Assembly: GCA_963682175.1 (NCBI GenBank)
Contig: OY821781.1
Span: 38,019,254 to 38,083,253, forward strand
DNA: 64,000 nucleotides
From: Triglochin maritima
Taxonomy: Eukaryota > Streptophyta > Magnoliopsida > Alismatales > Juncaginaceae
Direction: 5' to 3'
The notes under the pieces are model-generated. The model saw only the letters and a program-made list of their open reading frames with translations. It was not told where the DNA came from and searched no databases. Positions 12,558 to 24,200 of the stretch are shown here, in pieces (positions within the stretch are counted from its first letter, which is position 1; every line of letters starts with the position of its first letter). The translations under genes and the position numbers were made by a program.

Positions 12558-13249
12558 CATAATTTAAGAATTTTGGATTCTTCATCGTAAATATAAGGTT
12601 TAAGTTGTTAATGCATATAATCAAGTTAAAAATAATGAATGCAAAGCTACGAGTTGGCCCACAACCTGCATCATTTAGTGTTTTTTGTTCGGCCTGGGTG
12701 TCGTTCATTTTTATAGCCAACCAAAACACCGAGGTCATAAAGCGAGAACAATCATTAGTTGGTCAAAACGTTAAAACTCTTGGATCATAGTTAGATTGAA
12801 TATCAAATAAACATTTTAAGTCGTGCTTAAATTTTCAAAAAAAAACACACACATTATTGTTGTGCTTATTTTTTGATAAGTACATAGACAAAAATCAGTG
12901 TTTTGTCATGACTCGCCCATGACATTTCTCGGTTGAATCGATTAGGTTGGATCGTTTCTCGAATGAATTCAGTCTCAAAATTAGTTTCGATGGTCTAAAT
13001 AAGTTGAGAGTTTTATCTTAAACCGATTAAGTTGGACCATGCTTGTTTTTACTTATTATTTTCTAAAGTGATTCGATGGTCAAAACACATTGTTGGTGTA
13101 TTAACAACTAAACTTGTATTATTTACAACATTAAGATTCACATCCCGTGTATAGATGCATGTTTTAATGACTTTAACTTATAGTAAACCATTGCTTTCAA
13201 AGAAAAAAACTTATAGTAAACCACGACTCCAGGAATTTCATGTTATAGT
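12558..13249. other. Intergenic region without recognised features
   Basis: No gene, RNA or clear repeat was seen on either strand. The 5 bases just before 13250 (ATAGT) are the probable left target duplication of the solo LTR that follows. Confidence 0.35.
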
Positions 13250-14458
13250 TGTGGGATCCTGATCCTAATTGAGTTTTAATGGTGTTTTAGGTGGTGTTTA
13301 GGAGGAGGTGAGATGGACGGCTGAGATGGAGTGGTGTGGATGGACGGTTGAGATTGGATGGATGGAAGATATTTTAGGTGAACTCCCCCTCTCTCTCAAG
13401 TTTCCCTCTCTTCTCTCTCACGCACTCTCTCTCCCTCAGTTGTTCTCCGGCGTGGCGGTCAGAATTGGTGGTGATCTCCGGCGAGTTGGGGTGATCGGAG
13501 CCGTTTAGTGGTGGAGGTGAGTTGGTTGGTTGATAAACTCATCTCGTTGGTTTCTTCTTCTTGTCCTCTCTCAACCTACCTCGTTTTCAGTTGTTGAGGT
13601 TGGTGTGGAGATCGACGGAGGTGAAGGAGTGCTCGAGATTGTCGAGGGGTGGTGATCGTTGATCGAGCGGGAGGTTCGTCGACGGATCGTGTTTTTAGGA
13701 GAAGTGCTCGTGGAAGCGCCGTCGTGGTTCTTCGAAGGTTTCTTCAAACCTTCACGGTATGTCAAACTCGCTCACTTAGTAGTGTGAGTATTTGGAAGTC
13801 AACGGTAGGTCTTCCGGCTCGTCGCAAGTAAACATGCAGCAGATTTTACTGCCTGATCGGTCGACCGGTTGGTGCAAACGGTCGACCGTTCTTAATGAGA
13901 TTTCGGATTCTACCTCACACCGGTCGAACGATACCCTTGGGGTGGTCGACCGGTTGTGCATTTGAGGTAAGCCTGGTGGCTTTCGGTCGGTCGGTCGACG
14001 GTAGGTTGTACAATTGAAGGTCAATGTGGATGTCGTGTAATGAAGTTGCTCCCCCTAAATTTTGCACTTCATTACTCTAAGAAAATGATATTCATTAAGC
14101 TCCCCCTATCGATATGAATATGATTTTGCAATTAAGTTCAATTTTATTGCTCCCCTATTAACATCAAGCAAATACTACAATTAAGCATGATGTTGTCATT
14201 TCCCCTTTTTACATCCATTTAAACAATTTTACTCTTAAAACTATGGATGTTATTCAAGCATTTAAGATTTGCAATAAATGAGTATATGATATGTCAATTA
14301 AGCATGTAGTAGTCTAGACTAGAACCAATTTGATTGAAAAATTTGGTGGATGGGAAATTATACCAACTTGAAGCTTGAATTGGTTCCAATCTCATTTGGT
14401 GATGCAACCGGATTTGAATTTGACTCTTGAGCTCACCCGGTCACCACCGATTTCTTCT

Positions 14459-15497
14459 TTAAGTACCTACAAGTGTAGATTTTGGTACCCATTTTTGTTT
14501 GTGTCCATTCAATTTAGCTTTTGGTACCCAAATCCAAGTTGATTTAGGTACCCAAACACTTGAGGTTCTTTTCATGGCAATATGATGTTTTCCATTTATG
14601 TTATCTTGAACAAGATGGTTTTTCATATAGAAGACATTAAAGCCTAAGTCATTCATTAATTTCTTGCTTTCAAGATAAGATTTGTCAAGTTTCTTAAGCA
14701 AATCATTTTTATCACTTTCAAGCATATGACTATCAATTGCATTAGATGAGTTTGGTTTATTTTTTCAATTTCTCATTCTCATCTCTTAAGCATGCATTTT
14801 CCAAAGTGAATTTGTCAAGTTTAGCAAGCAAATCATTTTTCTCATCCAAGATGGATTCATTTAAACATTGTAGATCATTTGCTTGCTTATTTGCTAGTTG
14901 ATTCTTTTCCCAAACCACTTTGTATCTAGCAACTAAATCATGAAATGCCTTTTGTAGTTCTTTAAAAGAATATGTTCCATTAGTTGAACTACAACTAGAA
15001 CTATCGCTAGAGCAAGATGATACCTCGATTTCGTCCCCCTCTAATGCCATGTATCTCTTTTGGGCAACTTCTCCTTTGGATGAGCTTGATGAGGAATAAG
15101 ATGTGGAGGTGTTCTTGTCCCATATTTCTTGAGCTTCATCCATTGATGTTGATTCATCTTCACTTGAGTTTAGTGAAGTGATGCCAAAATGATCTTCAAG
15201 TCTTTTCCAAATATCATGTGCACTTTCACAAGAACAAATCACATTAAAAAGTTCACTGGCAAGTGCACAATATAACACATTCATGGCTTTAACATTTGAA
15301 GAGGCTTGTTTTTCATCTTCTAAACTCCATTGTTTAAAATCATACTTAGGTGTTTCATATGGAGTTTGAATCATGGATCACATGTTTAAATTCATGGATA
15401 AAAACGTTTTCATTTTATCTTTCCATGAACAATAGTTTGTTCCATCAAAATACGGTGGTCTAGATGAATCATAGGATGTGGATGCAATTTCGGTCAT
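14459..15497 (-). pseudogene. Copia-type gag remnant (nested element)
   Basis: It starts with ATG at 15497, just inside the primer-binding site, as a copia Gag should. The N-terminal part has the family pattern YFDGTNYCSWKDKM and then ALASELFNVICSCESAHDIW, as in UBN2-type Gag. A TGA at 15378-15380 stands where Trp is expected. A serine-rich stretch and a coiled coil (LLAKLDKFTLENACL) follow, then a frame change near 14740 and three WVPK motifs. The CCHC zinc knuckle, protease, integrase and reverse transcriptase are all absent, so the element is a deletion derivative that cannot move on its own. Confidence 0.65.
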
Positions 15498-15534
15498 GCT
15501 AAAATTATGGTTAAGTAATGAAATTAGCTAATAA

Positions 15535-15547
15535 GACTCTGATACCA
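15535..15547 (-). other. Primer-binding site of the nested copia element
   Basis: On the - strand this reads TGGTATCAGAGTC, complementary to the 3' end of plant initiator tRNA-Met with near-perfect match, two bases inside the LTR end. It fixes the element's orientation as -. Confidence 0.75.
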
Positions 15548-15549
15548 AA

Positions 15550-17025
15550 TGTAGGAATTAAGGCTAATCACTTAATTCTCTACTTGTTTAAACAATCAAA
15601 GATATGCAGCGGAATTTAAAACAAACAAGCGAGTAAATGAAGAATAACGCAAACCACAATGGACGCCGAGGGTTTTTACAGAGGTTCGGCCACCGCCTAC
15701 GTCCTCTCTTGCAAGCTCCGCTCGACACTTCGAGCTCCGCTCGCGTCTTCACTATCCACTCCCCGTTCCGGGTCGGGAGAGAACGCCTTTTACAAAACAA
15801 GCTCCGCGAACGACCTCGCGAGCTTGACTTTCTTCTCTCACAATCCGAGAGGAACACTTCGGGCTTTCACCGAAGTCCTTGCTTCTTGAACAAACAAAAT
15901 CTTGAGTGAAACACACTCTCTAAACTTGAGCACACTTGAATGAGATTGAAATTGATTCTAAGTGTGGAAAATTGAGGCTTTGAGTGTTTGAGATTCTCTC
16001 TAATATTTGGGACAAGTTTGTAGTGGGACAGTTGTGTTAAAATGTGTTTTTACAACTCTATTTATAAGCCTTAGAGAGAATAGAGCCGTTGGGATTGATT
16101 TGGTGTGAGTTGATGTGTGATTACACAAAACAGAAACTGCAGGACCCAATTCTGGATGAATTCGGTCGACCGGATCGGTCTAAACGGTCGACCGTTAGGC
16201 AGTTTTGAACTAAGTTCGGTCGACCGGTTAAGCAACGTCGACCGCCCAACGCTACGACTTAGGTACACTTAAGTGATCGGTCGAACACCTAAAGGGAAAC
16301 GGTCGACCGATTTGTACCAGGCACTTTGGGGTTGACAAACAAAGATGTATTCGGTCGACCGAAACAGGTCTAACGATCGACCGATTTTGTCCAGGAGATT
16401 TAAGTTTGTCAAGAGATGAACAAATGGTCGACCGATCATGGTCCTCGGTCGACCGATACAAGAAATGTATTTGGGGTATTTTTGGTTTAATACGAATACG
16501 ACCGTTGGGTATATACGACAAAAGTAACGGTCGGGAAAATAAGTTCAGATGATCGACCGAAAGGCAAAACACGATCAACCAAAACTAGACAGTGAAAACA
16601 CAAACAATATAATTGATCACTCGGTCGACCAAACGGCCTGTTGCGGTCGACCGAATGTGGGCAGACTTTTAGAGTTCAAGTTAAGTGTTTTCCGGTCTAA
16701 GTTTGGGTGATCTATTGAAGTCCAAATTATGTGAAATTTCGTGTTCTATAAGGAACCTAATGTATGTTTAAGTTGATTTTAGCTCAAGTATGCTCAATTT
16801 ACACATGTTCCTAAGACTCAAAGAAAATACAAAATACATGTCTTCAAAAGAGCTTGATTACATGTCTTGACTTGATTTTCCTTTCTTCCTTGAGTCTTGA
16901 TCACCTGTAGAGGTTAGCACAAAGCAATATATATGCAATGCAATATATGTGCTACTCTACATGATCATAATTAAGATTAGGTTAGTTAAATCATCATAAC
17001 ATAGATTAAGGCCAAAAAGCCAACA
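15550..17025 (-). repeat. 5' LTR of the nested copia element
   Basis: Bounded by TG..CA: in its own sense it starts TGTTGGCTTTTTGG (17025) and ends TTCCTACA (15550), next to the primer-binding site. It contains a U3 with about ten CGGTCGACCG-type palindromes (16160-16655), a TATA (rc of TATTTATAAGCC, 16059-16070) and a GC-rich R-U5 (15660-15880). It is homologous to the LTR fragments at 3235-4577 and 4590-5653. The matching 3' LTR is not found to the left, so that end of the element is lost. Confidence 0.75.
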
Positions 17026-17349
17026 ACTTTCGGTCGAACGGGACCCTTTTGCTGTTCGACCGATTGGTCGTTTTGTTCGTTGAACCTGGGAGGCGACTTC
17101 TAAACGGTCGACCGGTCCTTGACTTTGGTTCGACCGAACGAGCGTGGTGGGTGGGAATTGGTCGACCGATGGAGTGACGGTCGAAGCAATTGCCCTGTGT
17201 TTGTGAGCTTCGGTCGACCAGGACTTTTGGTTCGGTCGACCGTTTGTGTCCAGTTTTGCACGTTGGAGGTGCAGTTGTCGTGGTCGTCCGTGTGGGACGA
17301 GTTGTGGTGCCGATGTTCTTCCGGCAGGTGTGCTAGTGGGCACGAGTGT

Positions 17350-17640
17350 TGCGGTGGTTGGGTGAAAAAACTCTGGAGCCCCGTAACTGTGTGAGAGTTG
17401 TGGTTAGGTGAAAAAGCCCTAGGGTCCAGCTTGGAAATGTGTGTGTTGCGGTGGTTGGGTGAAAAAGCCCTAGAGCCCTTGGTTGTGTCGTGGTAGCGTC
17501 GGTTGGGTGAAAAAGCCCTGGAGCCCAGCTTGGCGACGAGTGTGTTGCGGTGGTTGGGTGAAAAAGTCCTGAAGCCCCGTAACGGTGGTGTGTGTTGTGG
17601 TTGAGTTAAAAAGTCCTGGAGCCCAGCCTAGTTGTGGTGT
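17350..17640 (+). repeat. Minisatellite, about 50-bp unit, six copies
   Basis: Six degenerate units each begin GGTTGGGTGAAAAA (at about 17356, 17402, 17453, 17500, 17551 and 17602) followed by a variant of GCCCTGGAGCCC. The spacing is 46-51 bp. It lies inside the right half of the solo gypsy LTR and is not seen in the intact gypsy LTRs at 19.2 and 25.8 kb. Confidence 0.7.
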
Positions 17641-18146
17641 TTGTCTTGTTGGTAGAATTGCATGTTAGGGTGCTTTTCAGTTCATGCATTGTAGAGTTTG
17701 GCATACGGGGTTTCCTTCTGGAAACTCAAGTATTGTTGCATGTTTGCTTTTCAGGCCGTGATCGACGATAGGGGGTGGTGACCGAGGAGATGAGCGTTGC
17801 TACTTGATCATGTTTTCTCTCATTTAAGGTCGGAGTGATTACTTGTATCTATTGTTTAGCCTTTTAAAATGTAATCACGCTTTTGAGATATTCGAATATA
17901 TATTATATATATAGTGCATCTGTTTCCTCTTTTGTATAATATCCTCTGTTGATTGTGTGTTATTTAAATTTTAAATTCTTCCGTTGTTTGAGGACGTTAC
18001 AATAGCCTTGGAAGAACTTGTCTTGGACCGTAGCTATTGCAACTGAAATTCATTGGGTAAGTGGACCTACATTATTTGTGTAGCTTTAGCCAATTATGAC
18101 ACGAACATCAGACATTCTAAAAGTATATATGGTTAATGGTTACATT

Positions 18147-18411
18147 TAGGGGTGAGCTTCGGTCCAGGACCGGACCGGACCGAAACCCGAATTTTCGGGA
18201 AGTCCGGACCGAAGACCGGACCGAATAGGTTCGGTCCGGTCCGGTCCGATTCGGGTCGGTCCAAAACCCGAATTTTCCCCTTAAATTTTCGGTCCGGTCC
18301 GGACCGAAGACCGAATTTCCAAAATTTTGTGGACCGAAGACCGGACCGAAAAAATTCGGTCCGGACCGAAAAATTCGGTTCGGTCCGGGGACCGAATTTT
18401 GCTCACCCCTA
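18147..18411. mobile_element. hAT-type MITE filled with CGGTCCGG units
   Basis: Perfect 11-bp inverted ends (TAGGGGTGAGC at 18147, GCTCACCCCTA at 18401-18411) are flanked by GTTACATT (18139-18146) and GTTACATG (18412-18419). That is an 8-bp target duplication with one mismatch, typical of hAT elements. The inside is a tangle of CCGGACCGAA and its reverse complement, able to form many hairpins. Open frames on both strands are by-products of this repeat. Confidence 0.75.
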
Positions 18412-18779
18412 GTTACATGTATCATCGTGTGATTGGTTTAAGCTACAGCAAAGTGGTGAGTGTTGCATGTTCAATAATTCCTTGTTTCAGAAGTATCTTT
18501 GCATCCCACTCGCGATCAAACCTTAGGGAGTAAATAAATGTTTTGTTCGAGCTTGTGGGGTATGCGCGGGAGACGGGGTTATTATGTTGGATTTTTTCAC
18601 GTATCATGTCGAGTTGACTAACCCCAGCAAACCAACGTGTTTTCGGGAAGACTGGTAAGAGATGGGATATCACGTTGGTCAGTTCGGACAATCGAAATGT
18701 ATTTGGTCAATATAAGACAAATGATTGGGAAATATTGTGTTACAATGGTCAAAATACACTAAGTCAGTTTTCAGTGAAC

Positions 18780-19047
18780 ATAATACGACAGATGTGGTAA
18801 CACGAACATTCATGTTGGTCGTAAACTATCCGACGTGATAAGCCTAAAATCACGTCGGTGCACGTCAAATATATTACGTCGATATGGTAATGCGAACATT
18901 CACGTCGGTCGTAAACTGTTTGACGTGGTAAACCTAACATCATGTCGGATTTTAAGCTGCCGATGTTGTTCGCCTAATGTATACCACGTTGGATTCTCGA
19001 AATCCGACGTAGTCAGGACTACATAATACATGTATTTTCCAATAGTG
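18780..19047. mobile_element. CACTA-type subterminal repeats, truncated element
   Basis: Repeated short motifs of the type CACGTCGG / CCGACGTG / GTCGTAAACT occur in both orientations. The right edge is TATTTTCCAATAGTG, the reverse complement of a CACTATTGGAAAATA end. Clustered subterminal repeats next to a CACTA end are typical of En/Spm elements. No left CACTA end or transposase is visible. Confidence 0.5.
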
Positions 19048-19151
19048 GTGTCTTCTTAGATTTGTACCTTCACCCGTTCAACCGAATAATACCAGTGGGG
19101 ACGAGTTGAAGGAGTTATCAGTGCCAAAAAAGATATACAAGAATGATGATT

Positions 19152-19156
19152 GAACT
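19152..19156. repeat. Left target-site duplication (GAACT) of the gypsy element
   Basis: GAACT directly precedes the LTR start TGTAACATCC and recurs directly after the other LTR at 27984-27988. Confidence 0.85.
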
Positions 19157-21249
19157 TGTAACATCCCGAAACAACGGAAAATTTAAAAATTCATAATCAA
19201 GACAAAGAGCACAATAATCAAGGCGGGACTGTTACTTCTCATAAACGATAAAGCGGTGCACCATAATACATCAGAGTTTGCCAAAATGAATACATGATTA
19301 CAACAAAACGATAAGGGAAGATAAATGTAATCATGTGGACCTCAGTGGTTTGACTAGAGGATCCGACTCCAAACGCGCGCGCCCGCCGATCACCACCCCA
19401 CTGGACCTACTGCGGTCCTGAAAATATATAACAACAATGCCTGAGTTTCCAGAAGGAAACCCCGTATGCCAACTCACCTATATATGCATGCATTGCACAA
19501 TGAACCTATCATACTAGTAGCATGTCATGACATCGACAGAAATGGAAAACAGTTCCCCCGAAGGGTAAAACATGACATCAGTCCGACAATCAACAACGAG
19601 TCTCCCGAGAAGACCTACTGCAGGCACATGCAGTCTTACAGCACGCGACATCGCACCCCCCACACGCGGCTACACTACTCAAGGGTTCGGCAGGGAGCCT
19701 CTGTCACGCCTGCGGGCCGATAGAATACAGATCTGCAAATCTCAGTGGTCGGAGCCACAGGGACCAACGGGGCCGTCGCCCGGAAGGTATAACAACAAAA
19801 TCTCGGTAGGTGCCCAGCCGAGAAAAACAACATAGCCGGAACAGCTTCGGCTCAACAATCACCATCGCCGGCACAACCTCGGCGGCATCACCGGCACAGC
19901 ATCGGTGGTTCATCACAACAGTCTGGCACAGCATCGGACAAAACCAGACCGAAGTCTGCCAGGTCATCAGGCTCCTCGAGCAGCAAACACCAACCGCGCC
20001 GCTATAAAAGCAGGGCAGCGACCTCCATAGCCCGTGGGCCGGTAGTCACCTCACCCAACGCCAGTTGCGTGCCCGCACAACATCAACACTGGGATCCGCG
20101 ATCCCTCAGGCCTGCTATACTACAATAAGTCCAATCAATCCATCACATTTGTCACGCTCCATACCTGGAACTGACGCGTCCCGAACACCCACACACAAGG
20201 CGAGGACACGGGTTTCCGTGGCAAAGTTGGCGTTCACAAAGGGAACCAGGAATTCTGTCCTGGGCCCAAACGGTCGACCGTAAGAGGTGATTTGGTCGAC
20301 CGTTTCCAGAAAGGAATCGGTCGACCGTCCCTAACACGGTCTACCGCTGCGCACAGAACACAATCCCCCCAACGGTCTACCGAAGGTCTAAAACCGGTCG
20401 ACCAAACGAGGTCAAAATCCGGAGTTTGGTCAACATTCAAATCATCCTATCGGTTGACCGACTCAGGGGTCCCGGTCGACCGAAAACTAACAGTACAACA
20501 TTTTCAATCTTTTAAATCCATCGGTCAACCGACTCAGGGGTCTCGGTCGACCGACAACAGTTAGGGTCAACCTATATTTTCTACGTCATATAACGGTCGA
20601 CCGAACTCAAGCCTACGTCCGAACAACATGCAATATACACAAATAAACTTAAGTTCCGGTCGACCGAACACGAGGCCTCGGTCGACCGAAACGCAACAGG
20701 CAGTACAGATATACATGCAATCGGTCGACCGCCCAAGGGCCGGTCGACCGTCCGGTCGTCTTCAACCTCGCGCCAGCCGAGGTTTCTTCGCCCAAACGCG
20801 ACATCGGAGAGGCCTCCGACCTCCTCCGACCGACCAACACGACCCTCTCATGAGTGTCAACAACAAAACCACACTAGAGAGCGGCATACCTCAAAAGAAA
20901 CGACGAAAGTGCCGGAGCTCCGCTCGCGCACGTCGCCTACGGTGATCTCCTCGTGCGCTCAACTCCGCACCTCTCCTGCCTGGACCGCCTCACACCTCAC
21001 GCCGACGTAGCCTCCTCCGCCTGAGCTTGAGCGACTGAGGAAGAAGGTGTGTGTTTGGTGAGAATGGAGGAAGAAGAAATGAGGAAGGAGATGAAAGAAG
21101 GAGAAGAAGATAGAGAACCTTATTTAAAACTCGTGCTACAGTAACCCCAACCCTTCACCTTCCCATGCAATCTCCTGCACACTCACTTCCCCATGCAAAC
21201 CACACTCTAACCATCATTAGTCCACTAACCCTAGGTTAGGGATCTAACA
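19157..21249 (-). repeat. 3' LTR of the gypsy element
   Basis: Bounded by TGTAACATCC and GATCTAACA (TG..CA). It contains a block of about eleven GGTCGACC palindromes at 20272-20755, a TTTAAATAAGG promoter-like site in its own sense near 21120, and GC-rich sequence. Compared with the other LTR it lacks 65 bp at about 20191, a deletion between short CACA-type repeats. Open frames across the palindrome block are not genes. Confidence 0.92.
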
Positions 21250-21263
21250 ATCCACCCAACTTA
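21250..21263 (-). other. Polypurine tract of the gypsy element
   Basis: On the - strand this reads AAGTTGGGTGGAT immediately before the 3' LTR start TGTTAGATCC. It is the primer for plus-strand DNA synthesis by position. Confidence 0.6.
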
Positions 21264-24200
21264 AAAGGATTTCATCCCGAAATCAAGCAAACACTCACCG
21301 AAAAGCTCTGGATACTGCCTTCTGACATCCTCCTCGATCTCCCAAGTGGCCTCGCGCTTACTGTGATGCTGCCACCTGACCTTTACCATCGGAATGGTCC
21401 TCCTCCTGAGCTGATGATCCATGCGATCAACAATCTCGACTGGCCTCTCCTCGAGCGACAAGTCCTGCTGAATCTCTGGCACCGCTATCTCAATAACGTG
21501 CGACAGATCTGCCACATACTTCCTCAGCATCGACACATGGAAGACATTATGCAGACCCAAAAACTGTGGCGGCAGTGCAATCCGGTAGGCAACCTCTCCA
21601 ACTCGGTCGAGGATCTCAAACGGTCCAACATATCTCGGACTGAGCTTCCCCTTCTTCCCAAACCTCATCACACCTCTGGCTGGGGAAATCTTCAGAAACA
21701 CGTGATCGCCCAACTCAAAACTCAACACCCGTCTTCGTCGATCAGCATAACTCTTCTGCCTGCTCTGTGCTGTGGCCAGCCTCCTCCTGATCACATCCAC
21801 CTTCTCTGAGTACATCTGCACAATCTCTGGCCCCACTAACTGCCTCTCGCCCACATCACTCCAGCATACCGGTGATCTGCAAGGCCTCCCGTACAACGCC
21901 TCGTACGGTGCCATCCCAATACTCGAGTGGTAGCTGTTGTTGTAGGCAAACTCTATCAGTGGCAAGTGCTCATCCCAGTGTCCTGCCCAATCCAGGGTGC
22001 ATGCTCTAAGCATATCCTCCAGGGTTTGAATCGTCCTCTCTGATTGACCATCTGTCTGCGGATGAAACGCTGTACTGAACTTCAGACGCGTCCCCAACAC
22101 CTGCTGCAGACTCCCCCAAAATCTGGAAGTGAAACGAGGATCTCGATCGGAGATGATGCTCACTGGCACTCCATGCAACCTGACTATCTCCTCCACGTAC
22201 AACTTAGCTAGACCCTCCAAAGGCAACGTGGTCCGGATCGCTAAGAAGTGCGCCGACTTGGTCAGTCGATCGACTATCACCCAAATCGCGTCGTGTAATC
22301 TCCTCGTCTTCGGCAAACCCGTGACAAAATCCATCGTCACGTGCTCCCACTTCCACTCAGGAAGCTCAATACTCTGCATCGGTCATGCCGGCCTCTGATG
22401 CTCAATCTTCACCTGTTGGCAGACTAAGCATCGCTCCACAAACTCTGCAATGTCCCTCTTCATGCCCTTCCACCAGAAGTTCCGCTGCAGGTCCTTATAC
22501 ATCTTCGTGCTCCCCGGATGAATGGTGTATTTAGCTTTGTGTGCCTCCTCCATGATGTCATCTCTCAGCCCATCAAACTTCGGCACCCAGATCCGACTCC
22601 TGAACCTCAGACCACCATCAACCCCCACACTGAAGTCTGATCCATCTCTGGAAGCTAACTGTAGCAGACTAGCTAACTCATCATCCCCCTGCTGAGCCTG
22701 AACCAACTGTGAGACAGTCTGCGGCTCCACCCGAAGTCCAGCAATCACCGCTCCCTCTGAACCCTCGGTGAATGGACTCCATTCTGACAAAGCCTCGAGT
22801 AGCCTCCACTCCTGGATGCACAGACTCGCAACAGAAACCTCCACCTTCCTGCTCAGTGCATCCGCAACCGAATTTGCCTTCCCCGGGTGATAGGAAATGG
22901 TGAAGTCGTAGTCTTTAAGGAACTCGAGCCATCTGCGCTGCCTCATATTCAGTTCCTTCTGCGAGAACAAGTATTTCAGACTCTGATGATCGGTGAAGAC
23001 CTTGAACTGCTCGCCATACAGATAGTGCTGCCAGGTCTTCAGCGCATGAACTACCGCCGCCAACTCCAGATCATGAGTAGGGTAGTTCTTCTCGTGCACC
23101 TTCAGCTGCCTCGAAGCGTACGCGACCACCTTCCCATGCTGCATCAGGACACAACCCAAGCCTATCCCTGATGCATCGCTGTAAATCACGTAGCCTCCAC
23201 TGCCACTCGGTAGCGTCAGAATAGGTGCTGTCGTCAAACGCCTCTTTAGCTCCTGAAAGCTGTCCTCGCACTTCTGGGACCAAACGAACTTGACGCCCTT
23301 CTGCGTCAACGCTGTCAGCGGCGACGCAAGTTTGGAGAAATCCTGGATAAACCGCCTGTAATATCCTGCCAGACCTACGAAACTCTTGATCTCTGTCACG
23401 CTCGTCGGGGCTCTCCACTGAGTCACCGCCTCGACCTTCGCCGGATCCACTGAAATCCCATCTGCTGACACAATATGCCCCAGAAAAGCCACCTGATCCA
23501 ACCAAAACTCACACTTCGTGTACTTGGCATAAAGCTGCTGCTCCCTCAAGATGCCCAGCACAATCCTCAGGTGCTCTCGATGCTGCTCCCTGCCAGGCGA
23601 GTATACCAAGATGTCATCCACGAATACCACGACAAATTTGTCAAGGTACGGCTGGAAGGTCCTATTCATCAGATCCATGAATGCCGCAGGCGCATTCATC
23701 AGTCCAAATGGCATCACCAAGAACTCATAGTGGCCGTACCGCGTCCTGAAGGCTGTCTTCTGAACATCCGCCTCCCTGATCCGCAACTGATGATAGCCCG
23801 AACGCAGATCGATCTTCGAGAACACTCTCGCCGTCTGCAACTGATCGAACAAATCATCAATCCTGGGCAAAGGGTACCGGTTCCGAACGGTAACCTTATT
23901 CAGCATCCTGTAGTCGATGCACATCCGCAACGATCCATCCTTCTTCTTCACGAAGAGTACAGGCGCTCCCCATGGAGAAACACTCGGTCGAATGAACCCG
24001 GACTCCATCAACTCCTGCAACTGCTTCTTCAACTCCGTCAACTCAGCAGGTGCCATCCGATAAGGTGCCTTCGACTGAGGTGTCGTACCCGCAACCAACT
24101 CGATGCTGAACTCAATCTCTCGGTGCGGCGGTAACGTTGGAATCTCTGCTGGAAAAACGTCTGGAAATTCCTGCACTACCTCTATATCCTCCAGCCTCCT

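Larger units (their letters stand above)
13250..18001 (+). mobile_element. Gypsy-type solo LTR split by a nested insertion
   Basis: The right part (17690-18001) matches the reverse complement of the intact gypsy LTR nearby: GGCATACGGGGTTTCCTTCT is shared, and both end in CCGTTGTTT..GGA.GTTACA. The left part starts TGTGGGATCCTGATCC, like that LTR's TGTTAGATCCCTGACC. It is flanked by ATAGT (13245-13249) and ATAGC (18002-18006), a target duplication with one mismatch. Both halves carry CGGTCGACCG palindromes (13855-14000 and 17030-17250). A copia-type element is nested between about 14010 and 17025. No internal gypsy domains are present, so it is best read as a solo LTR. Confidence 0.6.

Noticed and set aside
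15637..15909. 90- and 76-residue frames in the copia LTR
   Set aside because: They lie in the GC-rich R-U5 part of the LTR, overlap each other and show no domain.
18152..18533. Frames of 68-102 residues on both strands
   Set aside because: They arise from CCGGACCGAA repeats of the MITE and have no independent support.
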